From positions 3,919-67,918 of the forward strand of contig CAWAPS010000037.1 in the NCBI GenBank assembly GCA_963783945.1: a stretch of DNA of 64,000 bases. Direction: 5' to 3'. Source of the DNA: CAWAPS01 sp963783945. GTDB taxonomy: Bacteria > Actinomycetota > Acidimicrobiia > Acidimicrobiales > Palsa-688. Each line of letters starts with the position of its first letter. Position 1 is the stretch's first letter. Both the position numbers and the translations under genes were made by a program. Positions 1 through 7,867 of this stretch are shown piece by piece. Under the pieces are notes generated by a model, which worked only from the letters and a program-made list of their open reading frames with translations, ran no database searches and was not told the origin of the DNA.

Positions 1-431
1 GGCTCGAGATATTCCCCGGACTGTTCCACAACACCGACTACAGCCCGTCCCCGAGCGCTGACGTCAATCTGTGTTATGCCCTTGGGATTCTCGTTTTCGT
101 CCTGACCAATTACGCCGCGGTCAAGGCGAAAGGGTTTCGCGGCTACGTGAGACACTTCTTCCGCAAGCCGGTCGCCATGTTCCCCCTCCACATCATCGAG
201 GAGATCGCCAAGCCACTGACTCTGGCGTTGCGACTGTTCGGCAACCTGTTCTCCGGCGGGATCATGATCGCCCTCCTGATCAGCCTCCCGGTCTACTTCT
301 TCCCGGCGAGCATTGCGTTCAGCGTGGTGTGGAAGCTGTTCGACATGTTCATCGGCGTGATCCAGGCCTTCATATTCGCTTTGTTGACGATCCTCTACTA
401 CCAGTTCGCCATTGAAGAGGACGGCCATTGA
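1..431 (+). CDS. atpB: ATP synthase F0 subunit a (5' truncated)
   Basis: C-terminal part of the membrane proton-channel subunit of F1Fo ATP synthase; the reading frame is open from base 3 and the start lies outside the window. The motif ALRLFGNLFSGG carries the arginine that faces the c-ring carboxylate in this family. It is followed by hydrophobic helices typical of the subunit a C-terminus (IMIALLISLPVYFF and VIQAFIFALLTILYYQFA). It is the first visible gene of the atp operon, with atpE starting 57 bases after its TGA. Identity is secure from the motif and the synteny; nothing can be said about the N-terminal part. Confidence 0.95.
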   Translation, partial: LEIFPGLFHNTDYSPSPSADVNLCYALGILVFVLTNYAAVKAKGFRGYVRHFFRKPVAMFPLHIIEEIAKPLTLALRLFGNLFSGGIMIALLISLPVYFFPASIAFSVVWKLFDMFIGVIQAFIFALLTILYYQFAIEEDGH

Positions 432-488
432 CGGCCCGCACCCGCCTTCAACTAGAGCCCTGATCAACCAGATAGGAGAAACCCACAA

Positions 489-749
489 ATGGCAGCAACC
501 ACGGAGAAGGCCATCGAGCTGGCCGGCGCCTTTGTCGGCGGCGGGGTCGCCCTCGGTGGCGGCGCCATCGGTGCCGCGATCGGCGACGGCTTGGCAGGAA
601 GCCAGACGATCGCCGGCATTGCCCGCCAACCGGAGGTTCAGGGCCGGCTCTACACGACCATGTTCCTGATCGTCGGCTTGGTGGAAGGCATGTACTTCAT
701 CAATCTTGCCTTTGCCGCGTTGTTCGTATTCGTTCTCGCCAAGGGCTGA
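489..749 (+). CDS. atpE: ATP synthase F0 subunit c
   Basis: An 86-residue hairpin proteolipid that forms the rotating membrane c-ring. Helix 1 contains the glycine-rich GGGVALGGGAIGAAIGDG stretch (about residues 17-34), the polar loop is RQP (46-48), and the ion-carrying carboxylate is Glu66 in helix 2 (GLVEGMYF). A good ribosome-binding site (aggag, ten bases upstream) precedes the ATG. The gene lies between atpB and atpF in the standard order. The ion-binding surroundings look like a proton-type ring, but that is inference from few residues. Confidence 0.96.
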   Translation: MAATTEKAIELAGAFVGGGVALGGGAIGAAIGDGLAGSQTIAGIARQPEVQGRLYTTMFLIVGLVEGMYFINLAFAALFVFVLAKG

Positions 750-752
750 GCA

Positions 753-1283
753 ATGGCAGAGCTGGCTTCATCGAACTTCCTGGTTCCCAACGCCACGTTC
801 TTCGTCGAGCTGGCCGCCTTTCTCATCGTCCTCGGAGTGCTGGCCAAATGGGTGCTTCCTGTTATCAACAAGGCCATGGAGGATCGCCAGGCCACGCTGC
901 GCCAGGCTCTGGCCGACGCCGAGGAGGCAAAGGCTCGGGCGGCAGAGGCTGAAGAGGAGTACAAGCGGGTGATCAGCGAGGCCCGCAGTCAGGCCAGGGC
1001 GTTGGTTGACGAGGCCAACCGGCTGTCAGAGCAGCTGAGGGCAGAGAAGCGCCAGCAGGCCGAGGAAGAGTCCGACCGGATCGTCACCCGCGCCCGGGAA
1101 GACGTCGAAGCCCAGGCCCGCAAAGCGTTCGAGGACCTACGTCAGCAGGCTGCTGATCTGGCGATCGCCGTCGCTGAGAAGGTGGTCGGAGAGGGCATCG
1201 ACGCGGAGTCTCACCGGAACCTCATCGACCGAACCATCTCGGAGATCGAGGCGCAGGCGGGGGCGGCGGGGGTGACTGCCTAG
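753..1283 (+). CDS. atpF: ATP synthase F0 subunit b
   Basis: A 176-residue peripheral-stalk subunit. One N-terminal membrane helix (about residues 15-36, FVELAAFLIVLGVLAKWVLP) is followed by a long charged, alanine-rich coiled coil (about 40-165) that would dimerise and reach up to F1. The ATG is 3 bases after the atpE stop, and the TAG is immediately followed by the GTG of atpH, so translation is probably coupled. Here b and delta are separate genes, unlike the b-delta fusion of mycobacteria. Confidence 0.95.
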   Translation: MAELASSNFLVPNATFFVELAAFLIVLGVLAKWVLPVINKAMEDRQATLRQALADAEEAKARAAEAEEEYKRVISEARSQARALVDEANRLSEQLRAEKRQQAEEESDRIVTRAREDVEAQARKAFEDLRQQAADLAIAVAEKVVGEGIDAESHRNLIDRTISEIEAQAGAAGVTA

Positions 1284-2198
1284 GTGCGCCAGAGCATCCG
1301 TGGCTACACCGACGGGGTCATCGATCAAATCGAGCCGGCCGCGCTAAGCCAGACGGCAGCTGAGTTGGTCGCGGTGGGCGAGGTGGTCGACCAGTCCGAG
1401 GACCTGCGGCGCACCCTCCTGGATCCCGGCGTGCCGGCCGTGTCGCGACGAGCAGTTGTCTCCGACCTGCTCGCCGGTCGGGTCGGCCGGCCGACGTTAC
1501 GGCTCCTCACCTTCGCCGTCGAGACCGATCGGGCCATAGAGACGGTCGACAACATCAGCTGGCTGTCCGAGCGGCTTAAAGCGTCAGCCGAGGGCCTGCA
1601 CCCCACCGGCGAGACCACGCTCGGGCACAAAGCGGCGGAGGAGCGGGTCGACGGCTACGCCACCGCCATCCTCGAAACCGTGGGGGACCGCTCGGAGCTC
1701 GGCGAGGTGGAGGATGAGCTGTTCCGTTTCCTGCGGATCATCGACGGATCCGACGATCTGAGGGGACCACTGTCGGACCGTGCCTTGCCGGCCGACAACC
1801 GCAAGGCACTGGTGACCGACCTGCTGTCGGCGAGAGCGACGCCCATGACCGTGGACCTGGCGGGCTACGCCACCCAGGTCGGGCGGCCCCGCGATTACCT
1901 GGAGCTCCTCGACTACCTGGTCGCCCGGGTCGCCGCGGAGCGCAGCCGGCGGGTGGCCGAGGTGCGCAGCGCGGTCGAGATGGACGAGCGGCAGCGCCGG
2001 AATCTGGCCGCCGCCCTCGGCCGGATCATCGGCCGCGTGGTGGACGTCCGGGTGACCGTCGACCCGAGCGTGCTCGGCGGGTTCATCGCGACCATCGGAG
2101 ACACCGTGGTCGACGGAAGCTCTCGTCACCGGCTTGATCTGATGAAGGACCGCCTGGTCCAACCCGAAGCCATAGTCACCCGAGGAGAGCCCAACTGA
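1284..2198 (+). CDS. atpH: ATP synthase F1 subunit delta with duplicated N-terminal domain
   Basis: Encodes the OSCP-like delta subunit that ties the peripheral stalk to the F1 head. At 304 residues it is much longer than the roughly 180-residue common form. Residues about 5-95 (RGYTDGVIDQ, DLRRTLLDPGVPAVSRRAVV, DLLAGR) and about 121-215 (DGYATAILET, DDLRGPLSDRALPADNRKAL, DLLSAR) are two copies of the helical N-terminal domain. The usual C-terminal domain follows (VDVRVTVDPSVLGGFIATIGDTVVDGS, split here as VDVRVTVDPS and GGFIATIGDTVVDGS). It starts with GTG directly after the atpF stop and its TGA overlaps the atpA ATG. Confidence 0.9.
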   Translation: MRQSIRGYTDGVIDQIEPAALSQTAAELVAVGEVVDQSEDLRRTLLDPGVPAVSRRAVVSDLLAGRVGRPTLRLLTFAVETDRAIETVDNISWLSERLKASAEGLHPTGETTLGHKAAEERVDGYATAILETVGDRSELGEVEDELFRFLRIIDGSDDLRGPLSDRALPADNRKALVTDLLSARATPMTVDLAGYATQVGRPRDYLELLDYLVARVAAERSRRVAEVRSAVEMDERQRRNLAAALGRIIGRVVDVRVTVDPSVLGGFIATIGDTVVDGSSRHRLDLMKDRLVQPEAIVTRGEPN

Positions 2199-3724
2199 TG
2201 GCAGAGCTGACCATCAACGCCAACGAGATCGCCGAAGCGCTCCGGCGCAACCTCAGCAACTACACGCCCGGCGTCTCGACCGAGCAGGTCGGCCGGATCA
2301 CGGAAGTGTTCGACGGGATCGCCCGGGTCTCCGGCCTTCCCAACGCCGCGGTCAACGAGCTGCTCGAGTTCGAAAGCGGCGAGCTGGGTCTGGCCCTGAA
2401 CCTCGACGAAGACTCCATAGGAGCCGTCGTGCTCGGTGGGTCGGAATCGCTCGACGAGGGTCAGACCGTCAAAGCGACCGGCCGCATCCTGTCGGTGCCG
2501 GTCGGCGACGCCCTGCTCGGCCGGGTGGTGAACGCGCTGGGCGAACCCATCGACGGTCAGGGCCCGATCGTGACCGACCTGAGCCGCCGGCTCGAGGTGC
2601 AGGCGCCCGGCATCGTCGATCGCCAGCCGGTGAAGGAACCCCTCCAGACCGGCATCAAGGCCATCGACTCCATGACGCCCATCGGCCGCGGCCAGCGGGA
2701 GCTGATCATCGGTGACCGCAAGACCGGCAAGACGACCGTGTGCGTCGACACCGTCCTCAACCAGCGCGGCCTCGGCGTGAAGTGCATTTACGTGGCCGTG
2801 GGCCAGAAAGGTTCGACCGTGGCCCAAACGGTCAACATTCTGCGCGAGGCGGGGGCCATGGAGTACACGGTGGTCGTCAACGCGCCGGCGTCGGAACCGG
2901 CCCCGTTCAAGTACCTGGCCCCATACGCCGGGTGCGCCATGGGCCAGCACTGGATGGAGAACGGCGAGCACGCCCTCATCGTCTACGACGACCTCTCCAA
3001 GCAGGCGGAGGCCTACCGCCAGCTGTCGCTCTTGCTGCGCCGCCCTCCGGGCCGCGAGGCCTACCCGGGCGACGTCTTCTACTTGCACAGCCGCCTCCTG
3101 GAGCGCTCGGCCAAGCTCTCCGACGAGAGAGGCGCAGGGTCGCTTACCGCCCTACCGGTGATCGAGACGAAAGCGGGCGACGTTTCCGCCTATATCCCGA
3201 CCAACGTGATCTCGATCACGGACGGCCAGGTCTTCCTCGAGTCCGACCTCTTCTACTCCGGCGTCCGTCCAGCGATCAACGTCGGCATCTCCGTCTCCCG
3301 GGTCGGAGGCGCGGCCCAGATCAGGGCCATGCGGTCGGTGGCCGGGACGCTCAAGACCGACCTCGCCCAGTTCCGCGATCTGGAAGCCTTTGCCGCCTTC
3401 GGCTCCGAGCTCGACCGGGTGTCCCAGGCCCAGCTCGACCGGGGCTACCGGCTGACCGAGGTATTGAAGCAACCTCAGAACTCCCCGGTACCGGTCGAGG
3501 AGCAGGTAGTGGCGATCTACGCCGCCACCCACGGCTACGTCGACGACATATCGATCGCCGACGTCGGGCGGTTCGAGTCCGAGCTCATCGCCTACTTTCG
3601 CTCCAGCCAGGCCGATGTACTTGCCGAGATCCGCGAGAAAAAGGTCCTGCCCGACGAGGGCAAGCTGGACTCGGCCATCGAATCGTTCAAGAAGGTGTTC
3701 TCACCCGGCGAGTCGAGCGGCTAG
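2198..3724 (+). CDS. atpA: ATP synthase F1 subunit alpha
   Basis: A 508-residue non-catalytic nucleotide-binding subunit of the F1 hexamer. Visible landmarks are the beta-barrel start (VGRITEVFDGIARVSGL), the Walker A loop GDRKTGKT at about 172-179, ALIVYDDLSKQAEAYRQ (Walker B region) and the family segment SRVGGAAQIRAM. The ATG overlaps the atpH stop (TGATG), which indicates translational coupling. Length and motif spacing are normal. Confidence 0.98.
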   Translation: MAELTINANEIAEALRRNLSNYTPGVSTEQVGRITEVFDGIARVSGLPNAAVNELLEFESGELGLALNLDEDSIGAVVLGGSESLDEGQTVKATGRILSVPVGDALLGRVVNALGEPIDGQGPIVTDLSRRLEVQAPGIVDRQPVKEPLQTGIKAIDSMTPIGRGQRELIIGDRKTGKTTVCVDTVLNQRGLGVKCIYVAVGQKGSTVAQTVNILREAGAMEYTVVVNAPASEPAPFKYLAPYAGCAMGQHWMENGEHALIVYDDLSKQAEAYRQLSLLLRRPPGREAYPGDVFYLHSRLLERSAKLSDERGAGSLTALPVIETKAGDVSAYIPTNVISITDGQVFLESDLFYSGVRPAINVGISVSRVGGAAQIRAMRSVAGTLKTDLAQFRDLEAFAAFGSELDRVSQAQLDRGYRLTEVLKQPQNSPVPVEEQVVAIYAATHGYVDDISIADVGRFESELIAYFRSSQADVLAEIREKKVLPDEGKLDSAIESFKKVFSPGESSG

Positions 3725-3739
3725 GAGGCGTAGGGAGCT

Positions 3740-4747
3740 ATGGCCGGCGGCCAGGAACGGGTACTCAGGCGTCGCATTCGCAGCGTCGAGTCGACAAAGA
3801 AAATCACGCGGGCCATGGAGCTCATCGCGGCGTCGCGCATCGTGCGGGCCCAGCAGGCCATCACCGCCGCCCGCCCGTACGTGGTCAAGATGGGCGAGGT
3901 GGTCGAGCACCTCGCCGACTCACCCGACGCCGCGACCCACCCCTTGTTCCGTGATGTTGCCGAGGTGCAGCGGACCGCCATCATCCTGGTCACGGCCGAC
4001 CGAGGCCTGGCCGGGGGTTACAACTCCTCGATCGTGCGGACGGTCGAGCGCATGATCCGAGGCCATCAGGCAGACGGGCAGGACGTCCAGCTGGTCACAT
4101 TGGGGCGGAAGGGCCAGAGCTATTTCCGTTACCGCAACCAGCCGATATTGGCGGCGGTGACCGGGGTGTCGGACCGGCCCACGTACGAAGACGCCCGCAA
4201 GGTCGTGACGGCCGTCATGGGCCCGTTCGAGGCGGGCGAGCTCGATCAAATCGAGCTCGTCTACACCCACTTCGCGTCGCTCGGTTCGCAGGTGGTGACG
4301 GTCAAGCAGTTGGTGCCGCTCATCCGGGACCAAACTCTGTCCGGGGCGAGCAGGGAGAAGGCGGCGCCGCCGGCCGCCTCCGAGGACCGCCTGGAGAGCC
4401 GGTCGGCGGTTCCGGGGCACAAGACCGACTACGAGTTCGAGCCCGAACCCCAGGAGATCCTCGATCGGCTCCTGCCCAGCTGGTTGGAGGCCGAGGTTCT
4501 CGCCGCCATGCTCGAGTCCGCAGCATCCGAGCATGCCGCCCGCCAGCGGGCCATGAAGGCGGCGACCGACAACGCTGACGAGCTCATCAAGAACCTGCGC
4601 CGGGTCATGAACCGGGCCCGCCAGGACGCCATCACGACCGAGATCATGGAGATCGTGGGCGGGGCGGAGGCCCTACGCCACGGCGGCGACGGAACCGAGT
4701 CCGGTGCCTACGCAGAGACCTACGAGCCGACCGCCGAGTCGGCCTGA
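3740..4747 (+). CDS. atpG: ATP synthase F1 subunit gamma, with enlarged loop
   Basis: The rotor shaft of F1. The N-terminal coiled-coil helix is typical (RIRSVESTKKITRAMELIAASR), as are the central TADRGLAGGYNSS segment and the C-terminal helix (ASEHAARQRAMKAATDNA). At 335 residues it exceeds the usual 285-300. The extra length is a loop of about 38 residues between KQLVPLIRD and DYEFEPEP (roughly 195-235), rich in Ala/Ser/Glu/Pro, plus an acidic tail of about 20 residues. A near-consensus ribosome-binding site (aggag/ggag) precedes the ATG. Gamma loops vary between lineages, so this is a lineage feature rather than a defect. Confidence 0.95.
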   Translation: MAGGQERVLRRRIRSVESTKKITRAMELIAASRIVRAQQAITAARPYVVKMGEVVEHLADSPDAATHPLFRDVAEVQRTAIILVTADRGLAGGYNSSIVRTVERMIRGHQADGQDVQLVTLGRKGQSYFRYRNQPILAAVTGVSDRPTYEDARKVVTAVMGPFEAGELDQIELVYTHFASLGSQVVTVKQLVPLIRDQTLSGASREKAAPPAASEDRLESRSAVPGHKTDYEFEPEPQEILDRLLPSWLEAEVLAAMLESAASEHAARQRAMKAATDNADELIKNLRRVMNRARQDAITTEIMEIVGGAEALRHGGDGTESGAYAETYEPTAESA

Positions 4748-4762
4748 CAGCAGGAGCATCAC

Positions 4763-6205
4763 ATGAGCACAGTGGCCGAGGACGCCCATCTGGAGAGGGC
4801 CGAGGGCCGGGTAGTGGCGATTGCCGGTCCCGTGGTCGATGTCGAGTTCCCTCCGGGCACTCTGCCCGAGATCAACTTTGCCGTCGAGCTCCAGTTGGAG
4901 GTCGACGGGCAGCGCAGCACGATCATGGCGGAGGTGGCCCAGCAGATAGGTGAGGGCCGGGTTCGCTGCATTTGCCTGCGTCCGACGGACGGTCTCCGCC
5001 GCGGGACGGCTGTGGTCAATACCGGCCGGGGGATCACTGTCCCTGTCGGGGACGCCGTGCTGGGCCACGTTTTCAACGTCGTCGGCCGGCCTCTCGACAC
5101 CGATCAGGTGGGGGAGCCCGATGACTATTGGGAGATCCACCGCCCGTCTCCCGCCTTCGACGCCCTGGAGCCGAAGGCCCTCATGTTCGAGACCGGGATC
5201 AAGGTGATCGACCTGCTCGAACCGTACGTCCAGGGGGGCAAGATCGGCCTCTTCGGCGGGGCCGGGGTGGGCAAGACGGTGTTGATCCAGGAGATGATCC
5301 GCCGGGTCGCCGACCAGCACGGCGGGGTCTCGGTATTCGCCGGAGTCGGGGAGCGGACCCGTGAGGGCAACGACCTGTGGCTGGAAATGACCGAGTCGGG
5401 CGTTATCGAGAAGACCGCTCTGGTGTTCGGCCAGATGGACGAACCGCCCGGAGTGAGGCTGCGGGTGGCGCTGTCCGCGCTCACCATGGCCGAGTACTTC
5501 CGCGACGTGAAGAACCAGGACGTGCTGCTCTTCGTGGACAACATCTTCCGGTTCGTCCAGGCCGGCTCCGAGGTGTCGACGCTCCTGGGCCGCATGCCCT
5601 CGGCTGTGGGCTACCAGCCGACCCTCGCCGACGAGATGGGCGAGCTGCAGGAGAGGATCACCTCCACCCGCGGCCGTTCGATCACCTCGCTTCAGGCGGT
5701 TTACGTCCCGGCCGACGACTACACCGACCCCGCCCCTTTCACCACTTTCACCCACCTCGACGCCACCACCGAGCTGTCCCGCCAGATCGCCGCTCTCGGC
5801 ATCTACCCCGCCGTCGATCCCCTCGCGTCCACCTCGTCGGTCCTGACCCGCGAGGTGGTCGGCGACCGCCACTACGCGGTGGCCCGCCGGGTGCAGGAGA
5901 TCCTGCAGCGGTTCAAGGAGCTCCAGGACATAATCGCCATTCTGGGCCTGGATGAGCTGGCCGAGGAGGACCGGGTCACGGTGGCCCGGGCCCGCAAGAT
6001 CCAGCGCTTCCTGTCCCAGCCCTTCTTCGTGGCCGAGGTCTTCACCGGTCTCGAAGGCAGGTACGTGTCGGTGTCCGAGACGGTCGAGTCGTTCGAGGCC
6101 TTGGTCAACGGCGACCTCGACGAGGTGCCCGAGCAGGCGTTCCTGAACGTGGGCGGGGTCGACAACGTGCTCGAGCGGGCCAAGCAGTTGGAACGAGAGA
6201 ACTGA
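4763..6205 (+). CDS. atpD: ATP synthase F1 subunit beta
   Basis: The catalytic subunit of F1, 480 residues. Walker A is GGAGVGKT (about 165-172), followed by the catalytic glutamate region GVGERTREGNDLW, the Walker B segment VLLFVDNIFRF and the DELAEED form of the DELSEED lever near the C-terminus. It sits 15 bases after atpG with an agcaggagc ribosome-binding site and 7 bases before atpC. All expected catalytic features are present. Confidence 0.98.
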   Translation: MSTVAEDAHLERAEGRVVAIAGPVVDVEFPPGTLPEINFAVELQLEVDGQRSTIMAEVAQQIGEGRVRCICLRPTDGLRRGTAVVNTGRGITVPVGDAVLGHVFNVVGRPLDTDQVGEPDDYWEIHRPSPAFDALEPKALMFETGIKVIDLLEPYVQGGKIGLFGGAGVGKTVLIQEMIRRVADQHGGVSVFAGVGERTREGNDLWLEMTESGVIEKTALVFGQMDEPPGVRLRVALSALTMAEYFRDVKNQDVLLFVDNIFRFVQAGSEVSTLLGRMPSAVGYQPTLADEMGELQERITSTRGRSITSLQAVYVPADDYTDPAPFTTFTHLDATTELSRQIAALGIYPAVDPLASTSSVLTREVVGDRHYAVARRVQEILQRFKELQDIIAILGLDELAEEDRVTVARARKIQRFLSQPFFVAEVFTGLEGRYVSVSETVESFEALVNGDLDEVPEQAFLNVGGVDNVLERAKQLEREN

Positions 6206-6212
6206 GGCCTCG

Positions 6213-6647
6213 ATGGCGAAGACTCAGTTCGAGCTCGTCACCCCATCGCAGACCCTTTACTCGGGAGAAGCCGAGATGATCGTGTGCCGCACCGTCAGCG
6301 GCGAGATCGCGTTCCTGGCCAACCACATGCCTTACATCGGCGCCCTCGATTCCTGTGTCCTCCGCATCGTCGGGCCCGGAGAGGAAACCGATACGGCGTC
6401 CACCGAGCCCGACGTCCGGGTGGCGGTCCAGGGCGGCTTCGTGGAGGTCAAGGACAACCAGGTGATCATGCTCGCCGACGTAGCGATTCTGGCCAGGGAC
6501 GTCGACGTGGATGCCGCCCGGCGCGACGAGCAGGAGGCGGCTCAGAAGCAGACCGGAGCGCCGGCTTCAGAAGTGGAGAATGGCGGCCAGGCCGACGCCG
6601 AGCTGCGATGGGCCCAGGTTCGGCTGGAGGCGGCCCAGCCGAACTGA
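6213..6647 (+). CDS. atpC: ATP synthase F1 subunit epsilon
   Basis: A 144-residue central-stalk subunit. The N-terminal beta-sandwich is recognisable (FELVTPSQTLYSGEAEMIV, FLANHMPYIGALD, VQGGFVEVKDNQVIMLAD). The C-terminal helical part is loosely conserved and carries an inserted Gln/Ala/Gly-rich segment (KQTGAPASEVENGGQAD). It is the last gene of the atp operon; the next gene is on the opposite strand, so the operon ends here. No clear intrinsic terminator is visible in the 32-base gap. Confidence 0.93.
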   Translation: MAKTQFELVTPSQTLYSGEAEMIVCRTVSGEIAFLANHMPYIGALDSCVLRIVGPGEETDTASTEPDVRVAVQGGFVEVKDNQVIMLADVAILARDVDVDAARRDEQEAAQKQTGAPASEVENGGQADAELRWAQVRLEAAQPN

Positions 6648-6679
6648 GGCGCCACCAATAGCGGTACCGGGGTAGCGGG

Positions 6680-7846
6680 CTAGCGTCGCGGCCGGGCGGC
6701 CTGGACCGGCTCCTCGCTCTTCTCGGGTCCGGCCTGAACCGCCGCCGATTCGCTCCGGCCCCGGACCCCGAAGATGGTGTACAGGGCGATGGCCAGGGCG
6801 GCGATCCCGAAGGGCACGATCGACAGTCCTCCGCTCGTGAACGACGGGTAGAGCACCAGGCCCGACAGCAAGGCCGTCCAGGTCCACAGGATGAGGACCG
6901 ATCTCGATTGGCCGTGGCCCAGACGCATCAGGCGGTGATGGAGGTGGTTCTTGTCCGCCATGGCCGGATTGGTGCGCCGGCCGGCCCGCCGCACTATGGC
7001 GAAAACGGTGTCCAGCATGGGGATCCCGAGGATGAAGAACGGGATGACCACCGGGGAGAAGAAGAAGAAGGTACGCCCGCTGAAGTCGCGGTCGGTCTGT
7101 CCGACGACCGACATGGTCGACGCGGCCATCATCAGCCCGAGCAGGAGGGCCCCGGCGTCGCCCATGAAGATCTTGGCTGGGTGGAAGTTGTGGGGCAGGA
7201 AACCCACGCACATCCCCACCGTGATCACGGCGAAGAGCTCGCCCGAGCTCGCCGGCGAAATGGTACCGGTGTGGACCAACTGGTGGGAGTAGAAGAAAAA
7301 GGCAGCCGCGGCGATGGCCACGATGCCCGCGGCCAGTCCGTCGAGGCCGTCGACCAGGTTGACCGCGTTGGCCATCCCGACCACCCACAGGACCGTCACC
7401 ACGGGGATGAGGTCCGACGACAGAACCAGCGTCGTGCTGAGGAACGGAAGCCGGAAGTACAGCATGCTGATCCCGAACAGGTACAGGACGGTTCCGGCCA
7501 GGATCTGGCCCGACAGCTTCGCCGGTGGCGACATCTCGCGAAGATCGTCCACCATCCCCACGGCGAAGATTATCGACGCCGCCAGCACCAGGCCGATCGG
7601 ATCGGAGCTCCCGCGAAACAACATTTTCAGCCCGGGAATCTGCGAGGCGACCACCACGGAGGCGAGCAGGCCCAGGTACATCGCCGACCCGCCGAGGGTG
7701 GGCGTCGGCCGCTCGTGCACCCGGCGCTCGTCTGGCAGGACGATGATCGAGAAGCGCACCGCCAGCACCCGCGCCACGAAGGTGCAGATCCAGGTGACGA
7801 CGGCCGCTACGGCGCCGACGATCGCGTAGTCGACGTAGCCGTTGAT
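6680..7846 (-). CDS. WecA/TagO/MraY-like polyprenyl-phosphate sugar-1-phosphate transferase
   Basis: A multi-pass membrane enzyme that transfers a sugar-1-phosphate from UDP to a polyprenyl phosphate, starting a cell-envelope glycan. Family motifs are RPTPTLGGSAMYLG, the aspartate pair in GMVDDLREMSPPAK, NAVNLVDGLDGLAAG, the FMGDAGALLLGL loop and the histidine motif NHLHHRLMRLGHG. About ten hydrophobic helices are visible. The first ATG/GTG/TTG in frame is the GTG at 7777, but the frame stays open to the glyA stop and encodes an extra first helix (residues like YAIVGAVAAVVTWICTFVA). A perfect AGGAGG (7858-7853) lies six bases before an ATC at 7846, the start chosen here. The substrate (GlcNAc, MurNAc-pentapeptide or other) is not settled, but the HLHHR motif favours the WecA/TagO branch over MraY. 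Confidence 0.88.
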   Translation of the reverse strand: MNGYVDYAIVGAVAAVVTWICTFVARVLAVRFSIIVLPDERRVHERPTPTLGGSAMYLGLLASVVVASQIPGLKMLFRGSSDPIGLVLAASIIFAVGMVDDLREMSPPAKLSGQILAGTVLYLFGISMLYFRLPFLSTTLVLSSDLIPVVTVLWVVGMANAVNLVDGLDGLAAGIVAIAAAAFFFYSHQLVHTGTISPASSGELFAVITVGMCVGFLPHNFHPAKIFMGDAGALLLGLMMAASTMSVVGQTDRDFSGRTFFFFSPVVIPFFILGIPMLDTVFAIVRRAGRRTNPAMADKNHLHHRLMRLGHGQSRSVLILWTWTALLSGLVLYPSFTSGGLSIVPFGIAALAIALYTIFGVRGRSESAAVQAGPEKSEEPVQAARPRR

Positions 7847-7852
7847 GCGCGC

Positions 7853-7858
7853 CCTCCT
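7853..7858 (-). promoter_or_regulatory. Strong Shine-Dalgarno that implies an ATC start
   Basis: On the minus strand this is AGGAGG, directly after the glyA stop codon and six bases before ATC (7846-7844). No ATG, GTG, TTG or CTG occurs in the frame between the glyA stop and the GTG at 7777, which would remove the first transmembrane helix of the downstream enzyme. Confidence 0.55.
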
Positions 7859-7867
7859 AGCCGGAAG

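Noticed and set aside
4673..5872. 399-codon minus-strand open frame opposite atpD
   Set aside because: Shadow of the beta-subunit gene; no recognisable domain and no ribosome-binding site.
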